The translations under genes and the position numbers were made by a program. Under the pieces are notes generated by a model. It saw nothing but the letters and a program-made list of their open reading frames with translations, did no database searches and was not told the origin of the DNA. DNA of 64,000 bases, from the NCBI RefSeq assembly GCF_015832195.1, contig NC_052028.1, positions 8,599,501 through 8,663,500 of the forward strand. Reading direction: 5' to 3'. Source of the stretch: Motacilla alba alba. Taxonomy: Eukaryota > Chordata > Aves > Passeriformes > Motacillidae. This document shows positions 25,201 to 37,000 of this stretch, piece by piece; within the stretch, counting starts at the first letter, position 1, and each line of letters starts with the position of its first letter.

Positions 25201-25570
25201 TGCAGTCTTTGAACCAGGATCAACATGGAGTTTTTCTCTATTTCTCCATATTTTTGTGCAGCATTTCCTTCTTCCCTTTAATTTTGGGAGATGGGCTCCT
25301 GTAACAAACTCCCTAATGGAGGAAGTGGATAGGAGGATAAATAGCCCCTTGCAGAAATTTGTCTTGTCTCCTTGCTGGTCAACCTTCCTCACCAGATCTT
25401 TATGGTTTTTGAGAGAAGTTGTTGAGTGAGACAAGGGCAAATGTAGAAGGGTCATGGGGAAGGCAGCTCTTCTTAGTGGTGCAGCATGTTGTTTTCCATC
25501 TGAACTGATGGGAAAACTGAGTAATTGAGCTGCAAGCCTTGTTGTACCACCAGGTTACCACTGAACCATT
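22228..25570. other. Intron stretch without recognised features
   Basis: Mixed GC (higher at 22.5-23.2 kb, AT-rich at 23.5-23.9 kb). No exon, CR1 or tandem repeat was recognised. Confidence 0.5.
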
Positions 25571-25697
25571 GAATCTCAGAATGCTATGGGTTAGAAGGGA
25601 CCTTAAAAATCATCTCCTTCCAATCCCCTGCCATGGGCAGGGACACCTTCTAGACCAGCTCTAGGCCCAGTCCAACCTGGCCTTGAACACTTCCATG
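25571..25697 (-). mobile_element. CR1 LINE fragment, 3' end
   Basis: Antisense: GAATCTCAGAATGCTATGG, AGAAGGGACCTTAAAAATC, CCATGGGCAGGGACACC, ending at GGCCTTGAACACTTCCATG. Confidence 0.9.
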
Positions 25698-27329
25698 TTC
25701 TGCTTTGGTGGGAAGGAGGAGAGTCCATGCTTTACTCTAACCACGTGTACCCCCTGCTTTTCCCCAGGGATCAGATGCAGATCAGCATCAGAGCAGTTCA
25801 TCTGCCTTCGGAGTGGTCTGTGTCTCCTGTCGTTGCTCTGAAAGCTGTTCACAGTCATCAGGCTGGCTGCTGAATGCTACTGTGCTTTGGATCAGGCATG
25901 AGGCAAATGGGAAAGAAAGATCTGCCCTACTTTGAACAGAAGTGCTTGAGTTGAGGTTTTCAAAACAGCTCAACATTGAGATTGTTCTGCTCCAGTGTCA
26001 TGTTAGAATGTACACGTAGAACTGCATATCCCTCATTTAGGCTTTGTGGCTCTTAAATAAGCTAAACCATAGCTAATTTTAGAAATATCACTGAAAAGCT
26101 CTTCTTCATCTCATTTCATGGCTAAGAATAGAAAGAGCTCAAAGCTCCAAACATGTGTTTAACTAAGCAGGAACCAGCCCAGTGCTGCTCTCGATGGGAA
26201 AACCACATAACCCATGGCCCTGCTGCAGGCCAGGAACGCCTGCACCACACCAGTTTGTGCTGGGAAGGGGGATTACATTCCCAGTACCCCACTGTGTGCA
26301 GTAAATCTACCCCTGTTAAGCACCAGGAATTAGGGTTTTCATTCATTCTCAAATGCAAACCTGCGTGCCTCTTGGTTTTTATTTGCATGAGCAAACCTTT
26401 GTGGGAAAGGCAGATGTAAAGCAGCATCTCCATCAGTCTGTTTTCTTTTCCGCTTCATGGGTTTCCTCCTCAGAGCAGGGATGCAAAACACAGGACTTGC
26501 CCAGGGCTCCCAGTTCACTTGGAGAAGCCAGGATGGGTCCAGGACAGGTTGATCAGAGCCACTGTCTGTGTCTGTGCCTCACCAAAGCCAACCAAAGCTT
26601 CGTGCTCATTCTGCCTGAGCAAAATCATCACCAAAGTGGAAGGCACCAGTGAATTGAGTCCAGGGATCCTAAATGACTTGTCAAAAGTCGCACAGCAAAT
26701 CATCTGTGGACATCCCAATGAGGCTGATGGAAACTGTCTGGCATGCCCAGCTCCTAGCCCCTGGAGAGCTGTCTGACCTGCTCTGTTCCCAAATTGACCC
26801 TGTTCTGGGGTGCTGTTAGTCCTGGTTTCTTTTGTGGATTTATCTGGGACAAATCCTAACATTCCACCACCAAGATGAAGTCAGTTTGGATTTAAAGGTA
26901 ACCATGGGCGAAACTGGGCATGTAGGAAACAGCACGAGACGCTCGAGGCGAGGAGGCTGCGTAGATGGCAGCGTGTGTGTGTGAGAGTGTGTGTGTGTGT
27001 GTGTGTTTGTGTTTCCTACAGCTGTGTAGCTCTTCCAAACAGGTTCCCCTCTCTCTGCTCCAACACACAGGAGGACTTCCTGTTGTGTTCACCAAAAAAG
27101 GGCCTTTTCCAAGGTGTTGGGCTCTGACAGCCATGCTGCACGTAACCTGGAGCAGCTACAAGAGGAGACAGATTTTTCTTTGCTTACTTTTCCTGGATTT
27201 TTTGTATCTCCAGCATTTTTTCAGCTCCCTCTGGTCCTTCTCCAACACTGGAGCTCAGTCCAACAGGGATTTCAGCCCAAGGGCTAACTGGTGACCATGT
27301 CCTGTTTTCAAAGACATTACTGTCAGTGT
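25698..27329. other. Intron stretch with a short GT microsatellite
   Basis: Unique-looking sequence. An interrupted GT run lies at about 26972-27012. Nothing else was recognised. Confidence 0.5.
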
Positions 27330-27421
27330 TTAATGGAGGCCTTGGTAGTGCTGGGTTAATGGTTGGACTTGATGATCTCTAGAAAGTCTTTTCCAGACTA
27401 AATTATTCTGTGATCCTGTGT
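27330..27421 (+). mobile_element. CR1 LINE fragment, extreme 3' end
   Basis: Sense: TTTAATGGAGGCCTTGGTAG, GGTTGGACTTGATGATCTC, TCTTTTCCAGACTAAATTA and TTCTGTGATCCTGTG. Confidence 0.85.
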
Positions 27422-27465
27422 CTGTCCTTGCATGACAGCCCTGATTAAGAAAGCCCAAACATGAC

Positions 27466-27498
27466 TTTCACAGTGAATATGAAGGATTCACTGTGAAA
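27466..27498. repeat. Inverted repeat, 13-bp perfect arms, 7-nt loop
   Basis: TTTCACAGTGAAT at 27466-27478 pairs exactly with 27486-27498 across ATGAAGG. It lies about 385 bp before the first TCF7 exon of the window. No miRNA family was recognised, and the stem is too short for a typical pre-miRNA. Confidence 0.85.
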
Positions 27499-27882
27499 AT
27501 CCAGATTTAGACCCTGAGGTAGTCCAGGACAGAGAACAACAGCTTTGCATTGGGTAACTTGGAGCATTCATCCTGGAGTAAAAGATACCGGAATTAAATG
27601 GAAAAAAGTTCTGAACTTTGAAAACTTCAAGCTGGTTTGATCTGTGTTCCACTTATCCAAGAAATCATCTCCAGCTGTTTCCCCTGCTTGGTTTATGGAT
27701 TGGGGTTTGGGGTTTTTTTTGCAGGATGCTGCAGTGTTTGTTTGGTAATTTGTTTCGTGTTTGCGTAGTGGTTTTAGTTATTCCCAGCCTTGCTGGCGAC
27801 AGCAGGACTGCAGAGGGCACTGGCTGTCCTCGCTGGTGGATCCTGATGACTTCTGAGTCCTCTCCATTGTTGTGTCTTGCAG

Positions 27883-28015
27883 TCCAACAAAGTTCCCGTC
27901 GTGCAGCCGTCGCACGGAGTGCACCCGCTCACGCCGCTCATCCCGTACAGCAACGACCATTTCAGCCACGGCTCCCACTCCCCCCACCTGCCCGCTGACA
28001 TCAACCAGAAACAAG
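27883..28015 (+). CDS. TCF7: TCF7 exon A (central domain, LEF1 exon-4-like)
   Basis: 133 nt, preceded by TTGTGTCTTGCAG and followed by GTAACG. It encodes [20 protein letters not shown] through DINQKQ plus one nucleotide. It is much closer to the LEF1/TCF7L2 consensus ([19 protein letters not shown]) than human TCF7 as I recall it, which suggests the bird keeps the ancestral form of this exon. It belongs to the context-dependent repression region that contacts Groucho/TLE. Confidence 0.96.
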
Positions 28016-31000
28016 GTAACGCCTGGGACCCATGTGCTGGGAGGGGACACAGCCGGAGAGCACTGAGGCTGGCACCTTCCTGGTCCCAAATCGATGAGAA
28101 AAATCAGGACCTTTGATCAGCTGGGACGTTGCTTAGCAGGAGGAGGTTGTTTAGCTTGTTGGCAATGCTTTGTGATCTGGCCGTGAGCAGTTTGATACCA
28201 AAAGTGCCAGCCCTGCTGGTGGACTGTGCTCAGTTCTCTGTACAAATTGTCCTGCACCTTGAGACCAGACCAGAGCCTGCACAATAATGCATAAGAGTCA
28301 ACCAGAAAATGGAAAGTAATCTTTCCTTTGACTCATACCCAAACTGTTGTCAGGTTGTCATTTTGAGAAAATAAATGCTTGAAACAGGAAATATTTTGAC
28401 TAAACTGGATTGGTGTCTGATACTTGACTGGACTGTGACATGTGTGTCCCCGTAGCCACATGTTATGTGGTTGTCACCTGGTTTGGCTTTTTGTGTTCCT
28501 GTGTGAGCCCAGGCTGTGTCAATTGGCTCATGAGGCTCTAGAGGAAAGTACAGTATGTTGAGGTTACACCCTGTAAAATAAACTGTAAATACAAGTATGT
28601 GTTGAGGAATTCACCCCAGTCCATCGTTCCATCATTCTGCATGGGTTCCTGGCAAACTGAGTGTAAAATCAAACTTTTCTCAACCTTACCTTAGTGTGGA
28701 ACACTGTTCAGATTACCCAGTTTTTTCACAAACCTGGGCTTGATTTCATGGGAAAGCAAAAAAACTGAGAGTTTTGTGTCAAACTGCATTCAGGAAGGAG
28801 GACAGTGCCAAAACAGAGGCACAAAGCCAGCTGTTGTGAATTGGGCAAAGGCCTCCACCCAGGAGTGATCCAAACAGTCCCAGAGGCATCAGCTTCACCA
28901 AGTTAACATCACTGATTAAACAATGGGTTATTGAGGATGCTCTTGGCTGGAGGACCCACTGAATAATCCCTGGTCTGAACCTAGAGACCACACTTTGGAC
29001 TCATCAGGGATGCTGATGGGTAGGATTTAGGTCTGGTGTAAGGGATACCCAGGCACATCCTGGTTGTCTTCCAGGCAGCACACTGCTTGTCAGCCATCAG
29101 GGCATAATAATCTCAGCAGAAAAATAGAAAGAGTTAACAAAATGAACCTACTAAAAGCTCAGGTAATGAGTTGGGTCTGAAAGAGTGTGCAGAAGGCAGC
29201 CAAACACACCTTCCCCCACGCTGCCTTTGCTGTACCTGGCAGAGCTCTGCCCCTCCAGGAGCTGTTCACTGTGAGCTGCCTCCTGGGGCTCACTGTCAGC
29301 CTGGGAAACCTTAAGGGGTACAAGAGCAGCTCACCCAAGGGCAGAGCTGGTTGTATCCCTCTGTGGAGGCTACAGCTGGCACTGGAGCAGTCCCTGAGCA
29401 TTCAGCTCTGCAGTGGGTCAGTCATCCTTGGACATTGTCCTTGGGCTGCCCACCTGCGCCCTCAGTGCAGGCCCTGTCCAGGCTCCCCTTCCCATTTAGC
29501 CTGTACTTCTACAGACACAGGGAGTCTGTCCCAGAGACCCTCCATGTGCTATTCAAGGAAAGGTTCAGCCCATTATGCTCAGCTGGGTCTTGCCTTTGTG
29601 GTGCAGCTGTGATCACACACGCCCCATGCCCACACTGAGGGTGAGGGTTTTCTCTGTGCTCATCCTGGATGTGCCCCATCTCTGTTTTCAGCACTGAAGC
29701 AGCTCCCACTATCACCCAGTGTAAGTGCTTGAGAGGCACTCTCATACTCATTCTCCCAGCATCCCTTTAAAGTTTCTCACAGTAGCCCAAGGACACACAG
29801 ACCAGGAAATACAAGCAGGAATTCTGAGTCAGTGGCTGGTGGCCCAACCACTGGGCCAGCAAGAATAACTTGTGCTCTGACTTACGCAACTCCTGTTGCT
29901 GGGGCTGCAAATCTGAGGATGTTCCACCAGCTGCCTTGTGCAGGTCTGCTTTTGTTTGACCCTCCACGGGCCACTGAGTCCCACTTGAAGCAAATCTCAT
30001 ACTGCGTTATAGATTCCTGTCAGGTCAGTTCTGTATTTATTTTAGCTGACTCCTAATAAAGTACTTGGAATCGGTTGGTGTCGTTCTTGATTAATAAGGT
30101 ATCAGTCAAACACCTAGGAGGAAAATCCAGTTGCAGCTGCTTGCCACTCTAGCCAATTTAGTCCATGTGTTTATCATCCAGGATGGCCATTTGATAATCC
30201 CAGTTCCCAGTTTTTGTCTGAGCTTGCTCAGTAGCAACCATCACTACACTGGCTGCTATCAGAGCTCAGCCCCAGCACCCCTCCAGTCTCCCAGTCCAGG
30301 GGTCAGCTGGAGCTGGTTTTGCCAGCAGCACCGTGGTTGTCTGAGTCCCACCCGCAGCCCCAGGCGGCACAGGATGTTTTCCAGGCCAGCACGGAGCAAT
30401 GCTGTGGCTGTGTCCCCTGGCCATGCTGCTGTGCCAGCAGCTTTGAAGATCACACAGGGATTCCCCATGCAAAGGGTGAATTCCCAGCTGGCACCATACC
30501 CACCTCCATAGTTCCTTGGCACCCACAGAGCTGCAGAATAATTGTTTTGAACTCAAATTGCTTAAAATTAAGTTGGAAGTGATGCCTGCTGGAACATCCC
30601 CACTGCCTGCTCACGGGGGGTCCTGCAGATGCCTGATGGAGAGGGAGCACAGGAATGGCTTTGACCGTCCACTGAGCACCTGAGTGAGCTCTCTGGGAAA
30701 GGCAGAGGGATGCCTGGAGTCAGCCAAATCCTTACCAAAGCACGGTGCTCCTTGGCCTCAGTGTGGCATGGAGCAGCTGCGATGCTTGTGCAAGAGCAAG
30801 GTGTCTCTCCTCCATCCCCCCCCTTATGTTTGTGGTTTTGCAGCAATGTGGATGATCCACCACATCCCCACAGAGACAAGGACAGGAAGCACCAGCCTGC
30901 CACTTGCAGTTGGCTGTTTCGTGTGGCTATCCACATGTGCCCAGAGATGAAGCAGCCAGGGGGTTGGGAGCGATCTGGGTCACCCAGGGAGTGCAGTGCC

Positions 31001-34000
31001 ACGTTCAACTCCTCTCCTTCTCCCTTCCTCCAGCAGGAGTGCACCGTCCTTCCCAGACCTCAGACATCCCTGGTTTCTACCCCCTGCCCCCCGGAGGAGT
31101 GGGCCAGATCACGCCGTCGATGGGATGGTGAGTGAGGAGGGCCCAGCCCCAGCCCCGCAGCACGCCAGGGACGGGGTCAGTGAGCCAGCCCGACCACTGC
31201 TGCTGCTCTCCATGGCCTCCACGGTGCCTTCCCCCAGCTTCTCCCCTCCTGTGTGCTGAGTGAAGAGGGAGGAGAATTTAGCCCTGTCTTGGAGGTGGGA
31301 GCAGACCCGTGGAGAGGCTGAAGGCTTCCCTGGCTGAGGCATCCCTGGAGAGGGGTTACAACCTGCCCAATCCAAAACTGCCTCCTGCTTTACATCTGTC
31401 TGTGTGGATTAGGGAACCCAGAGAGAACTTCCTACCCACCCCTCCTCATCACAGCAAAAGTCTGTTTTTTGAGTAGGAGGTAATTTTCTCCCTCACTGGA
31501 CTTTTCGGCACAAGCAGTGCTTTCCCTGAGCACACCACCAGCACGGAGTGATCCCGTGGGATGCTCCATCTGCCAGGCCGTGGTGTTTCTTGGGATCTGA
31601 CACACAGGGAGAAAGTACATCATGGCAGAGACCTGCCAGGAAGCAGCCCTGGTACCCACAGCCTGGCCAGGTGGTAAGCACTGCCCCGGCAGGCATGGGA
31701 AAGGAGAGACCATGAGCTGGAGCGCTCCCAAAACGTACCCCCTGCGTGGGCCAGCCCTGCAGAGCATCCTGCAAAGCACAGCCTGCTGGTAAACCTGCCC
31801 TGGGGACACAAGTTAAAAATACACCAGTGTGTTCTCTGTGGTCATTGCCACTGGCTTTTGTCCCCGTGACCATGAGCACACTGAGAGAGCGGGTCTGGCA
31901 GGTGCTGCCATGTGGGCATCATCACTCCTCAGATTAATATTTAATCCCCAGTGATGATACAGGGACATGGCAGAGGCTGGCAGGGAGACTGGTGGCTGCA
32001 GGTGGCAATTCAGGGTCACTGGGATGAGGAGAGGGTGCAGGGCTGGTGATCACAGGGACAGTGGCCAGATTCCCCCAGTCCCAGTGGATAAAACCCTGGC
32101 AAAGCCTGGCAGAGAGTTTCAGGTACAAGAACCTATTGTAGAGTAGGAAAGGGGAAGCTTCTTAAAGCACAAAGTAAAATGTTAGCTTTTGCTTTGTTTT
32201 GTTTATGAATTTCATGTTCCAGATATTTTACCACAAGGAAACAGAGAATGAGGCCTTTGATACAGAGTCTGGCTTCAAAGAGATTACATTTTGCCTTCTG
32301 TGCTAAATCTGCTACTCTTGGGTGATGATTTAACTCGTCATATGATGTGATTCATCCTCAGGAAAAACAAGGACTGGGGTGACTCTGCTGTGGCATGAAA
32401 TAAACAGTTGGAGTGGGGAGAAAGGAGTTTTGACTTTCCATTGACTGTTTGTGAAATGGAAGGTCCACTCCCGGGTTAGGATGGTGCTGTTCAGATAGCC
32501 CTGGGCTCATGAAGGGAGAGCAGTCTAGTTTTTTATGGAGGTTTTTGTGGGGCAGTTGGTGGTGGAGAGAGTTTTCATGGCTGAGAGCTGCTCCAGCATC
32601 CGTGGGGTTTGGCATCCTCCTGCAGCCTCATCAGCTGTCTCCATTAATGGCTAATAGAGCAGATATGGCAAAGCAGCAGAGGGCCTGACATGCAGAGAGC
32701 AGCACCTTGAGGCACATGTGTCTAACAGAGTTTTGCTCATTCTTTTCCTTGCCCAAAATGTATGGAAGAGCCCCAGCCCCCCTTGTGGAGTGCCCAGTCC
32801 TCAGCTGAGGCTCAGCACACCGCTGTGGGTGGGTGCAGAAGCACTGAAGCCTGGCAGGTTCGTGGCAGCATCCCCCCATGCCAGCAGCAGGCAGCAGGGC
32901 TGTGTGCCAGAGATGGGTGTGATGGGGATGGTCATGTCAGGGATGCATCCCAGAGGAGCTGTGGCTGCCCCATCCCTGGAAGTGTCCAAGGCCAGGTTGG
33001 ATGGGACCAGGGATCTTGAGCAACCTGGGTGGAAGGTGTCCCTGCCCACGGTGGGGCGTTGGAACTGGATGATCTTTAAGAGTCCTCCCAGCCCAAACCA
33101 TTACAGGATTCCATGGTTGTGCTGGTGCCACCAAGTAGCTGCCAGGCCAGGGCAGCCACACATGGGAAGCAACTTTTCCTCCACAAGCTGGCAGGCAGGA
33201 GCTGGGCACAAACTGGTTTTGTTCTCACTGAGCGCTTCAGGAGGAGGAGCTGCAATCACTCTCTCTGTAATTAAGCTGGGATGACAGTCAGATAAAAGCT
33301 TCCAAGAGTCCAGTCCAGTGAGTTTTGCTTATGGGAGCCTGGCAGTAAACATTAGCCAGGAACCTGCAAATCGTGTCACTCACCCGTGCCCGGGGCCGGG
33401 CTCTGTGGTGCCATGGCAGCCTCTCCTCCACAATCCCACAGCCTTTTTCCTGAGCCACCCTCCCATCACCAGGATCCTCTGGAAACAGGCTGAGAGAGCT
33501 GGGGTTGTTCAGGCTGGAGAAGTTTCCAGGGAGGCCTCAGAGTCCCTTCCCGTGCTTAAAAGTAGCTTATAAAAAAGAGGGAGAGGCACTTTTTATATGG
33601 GCAGTTAGTTTTGAAGTAAAAGAGGAAAGTTAGATCAGATGTTAGGAAGTTTTTTACACAGAGGCTTGTGAGGCCCTGGCACAGATTGCCCAGAGACATG
33701 GCAGCTGCCCCTTCCCTGAAGGTGTTCATGGTCAGCTTGGACAGGGCTTGGAGCAGCTGGATCTAGTGGGAGGTGTCCCTGCCCATGGCAGGAGCTTGGA
33801 ATGAGATGAGCTTTAAGGTTCCTTCCAACCTAGACCAGTAATCCCATGATATGGGCTGTAATCCTGCACTCCCAACCATCAGGGACTGATTTTGCAGTTG
33901 CTTTAGTTTTCATGTCAGAGGGACTTTGGATGAAGCTGCAAGTGCCCGACTCCATTCCCATCCCAATACCCCGGCCCCTGGAGTAACCCAGGTCGCTTCT

Positions 34001-37000
34001 GGATTAGCTCCAAGTGTTTTCTTGGCCCTGGGGCAGCCGCCTCCAACTTCAAAGGCTGTTTGGGTTTGCCGGTGCGCAGCGCTGGCTGTTTGCTGGTGTG
34101 TTTATACCTGCCGACATCTGAGGGGTCGGAGAGGGCTTCTGCCTGCCAGGGTGTAAACAGCCCTGGCTGCCTTTCCTGCAGACAGATCCCACAGATTTCA
34201 GTCCAGCCAGGAGGATTTCAGACAGCAGCAGGAACAGGAGCCTCCTTCCTGCCCAGCACAGCTCAGGGCTCTGACTGCTGCCCCGCTGTCGTTATTCCTC
34301 TTCAGGGCAGAAACTTCTCTTTAGCCCCGAAAAATCCCAGGCATCCAGGAGCTTGGGTCCTTCACAGTTCACCACACTTAATGATAATGGACTTTTTGTG
34401 AATTTTTTCATCATTAGAGCTGAAAATGGCTGGCCCTGGGTTTAGGTGCAGCTCTGTGCAGCCTGGCCAGAGGAGCGTGAGTACAGCACAGCTGTAAGCA
34501 CCCCGTTGTTCCCTATCCCTGGAAGTGTTCAAGGCTAGGTGGGATGAGACTTGGAGCAACCTGGTCTAGTGGGTTGGAATGAGATGAGCTTTAAGGTCCC
34601 TTCCAACCTGAACCATTCTGTAATTCTATGATCTCCATGTGCAGTTTCAGGCTAGAAGCATCTTTTGGCAGGTTTGCAGAACAATCCAAGGTATTTTTGA
34701 GCTATTTCCATATGAAAATGCGGGGGTTCCCTTGCTGGGAACAACAAGGAACTTCCTGCATAGTTATTTTACTATCTCAAAAATAATTTCCAGCCCCAGG
34801 TCTCATACATGTCTGGTCCCCAGTATGAAACAGCTTTCAAAAAGAATGCAGGACTGAGCTTTTGGCTTCTTTAAAACTGATGGGTGTCCTTAAAAGGGTG
34901 TGCTGAGGAAATCAGAGCATTCCTGAAGCACAAAGGCAGGGTAGCTACCTCCTCTCCAGGCTCCAGGAGTCTCCTGTGCTTGGGGAATCACAGAGTAGAT
35001 AAAGTTGGAAGTGACCACAGCGGGTCACTTCCTGCTCAAGCAGAGTTGTTCCAGAGCACATGGCACAGGATTGCATCCAGACAACCCTGGGGTATCTCCA
35101 GTGAGGGAGGCTCCACACCCTCTCTGGGCAACCAGTGCTTGGTCACTGCACATTAATGAAGTTTTCTTTATATTTATCCTCCTGGTGAAGCTTCTTAAGC
35201 ACCACACAGAGAATCTAAGCAGGCTTTTTTTTTTTTTTTGTCACACTGTGCTCTTTTGAGCAGCTTCTTCTGTACAATAGCAACACGTCCTGATTTTTCA
35301 GCACGCCTCTGCACTTTGCATTGTTGCCAGGTAAACTCAAAGCTGCAGCAAAGTTAGTCAGTACCAGGGGCAGAGGGGTTCAGAACTGGATCCAACCTTC
35401 GTAGGAAGGCCCAGGTTCTCTCAAAATAACATCCAAAGCCCACACTGCCCCTCAAGCCTGAGGGACACCGAGTGTCCACCCAACCAGGGGCATCAGTGCT
35501 CTGAGTCCCGTTAGCAAAGGGTATCTTTAGGAAACACCACGTAGCTGTGGATGCTTTATAGCCTCTTTCTTCCTGATCCCAGGCAGAGCCAGTCTGTCTA
35601 TCCGCTCCCGTCATGTGGATTTAGACAGCCGTACTCGTCAGCGCTTTCTGCTGGGGCTTCTTTCTCCAGGTGAGTATGAGCTGTGGCAGACAGGGCAGCT
35701 CAGCTGGTCGTGCAGCTTGCAGTTTGTGCAGCAGGAGCTTGCAGCAGACCACAGCCACCCAGGGACAGCCACCCACCCTCCCCAGGGCAGCCACGGGGAC
35801 AGAAGGCGCTTTTAGGCAGTGTCTGGTACAAAGGGTGCTCAGGGGAATGTTGAGGAGGAAGGATGCACAACGGTTGGGTTTTATTCAGCAGAGCTCTAAA
35901 CAGAGTCGAAAACTCCAGCCTTCAGCTCAGGATTGGGAAATGGGGTGGAATCCATTGCTCAGGACTTTGCTCCGTGTCACTAACCCTGAATGTGTCCCTG
36001 CTGCCACCAGCGCTTTGCTCTGCAGAGATGGATCTGGTTTACTTGGTCTTTTAAAGCAGGACAGGAGGGGGGCAGTGATTTGCTGCCCTCCCAGCAAAAC
36101 AAGTCTTTTCTGTGAGATTAAGACACAGCTTCTGCCTTCGGGTGAGCAAAATGCATCCCCTGTGGATGGGAATCACTGAGCCCAGCTCTTCCAGGCATGC
36201 TGCTGGGCAAAGCCCTCCTGGTTCCATAGGGATGCCAGGGCCACACCAGCTTTTGCTTCTGCTTCATGTTGTCCTGAAGAGCTGTTAGTGGAGATTTCCC
36301 ACAGGAAAACCATGCAAACCCTTGCTCAGGCGAGCCCTTAGCCATGCAGAAACCTGGATCCATGCAACCCTTGATCCGTACAACACTTGATCCATGCATC
36401 CCTTGATCCATGGAGCCCCTTAGCCTTGCAGAAGAGGGGAGGGAGTGCTGCCAGCCCTCCTTTCTCGCCAGGTATGACCCATGCACAGCTTCAAAAGTGA
36501 AGGCAAGAGGAGCTAACGGTTCCCTGTGGAGCCCCAGCAGCCTCCCTGAGCTCCTGCCTGCAGGATTTTGGGGTGGATTTTGCAGCACTGCTGCAGCCGA
36601 GAAAGTACACCTGGTCAGATAAGGATCAGACTGTGCTGGTGGATTAAATTAAACAGCTTTTCTTTTCGTGCCAGCATATCTAATGAACAGTTCATCTCCC
36701 ATGGGCAATTCTGCCATCTCAAGCTGCAGTCATAAAGTGGCAAGCTTGGCAAAGCTGACTTTGCTGGCTTTATCCTCCAGAACTTGGGAGAGAGCTAATG
36801 AAGCCTGAGAGCTAATGAGACCTCTCGTGATCTCAGCCCGTGTTGTGGAGAGCATTGCTTAGGCAAGGTGCACCTCCTAGAGTTGCAGCTGGGTTCATGT
36901 TCAGACTTAGTCTATTTCTGATAAAAGAAAGGTGTGGGGTGGTCCTAATCTCTGCCATCCAAACCCCAAGTTGAGTTTGTTGTTCCTTTCTGCAGTGCTA

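Larger units (their letters stand above)
1..27882 (+). other. TCF7: Large TCF7 intron (3' part), upstream of the first visible exon
   Basis: The first TCF7 exon in the window begins at 27883, so everything before it is read as intron, with its 5' end outside the window. I looked for the beta-catenin-binding N-terminus and for the exon that ends just before the SNKVPVV segment, and found no match. The interval holds CR1 fragments, microsatellites, a ~180-bp tandem repeat, two hairpins and some AT-rich blocks that may be conserved non-coding DNA; these are listed separately. All longer open frames here (up to 233 codons) lack recognisable domains. A large intron at this place is also seen in LEF1 and TCF7L2. 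Assignment to TCF7 is inference from position; an unrecognised small exon or ncRNA cannot be excluded. Confidence 0.75.
31128..35582 (+). other. TCF7: TCF7 intron upstream of the cassette exon
   Basis: About 4.5 kb with four CR1 fragments between 32.9 and 35.2 kb, three of them in sense orientation. A T-run of about 14 lies near 35226. No additional exon was recognised. Confidence 0.75.
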
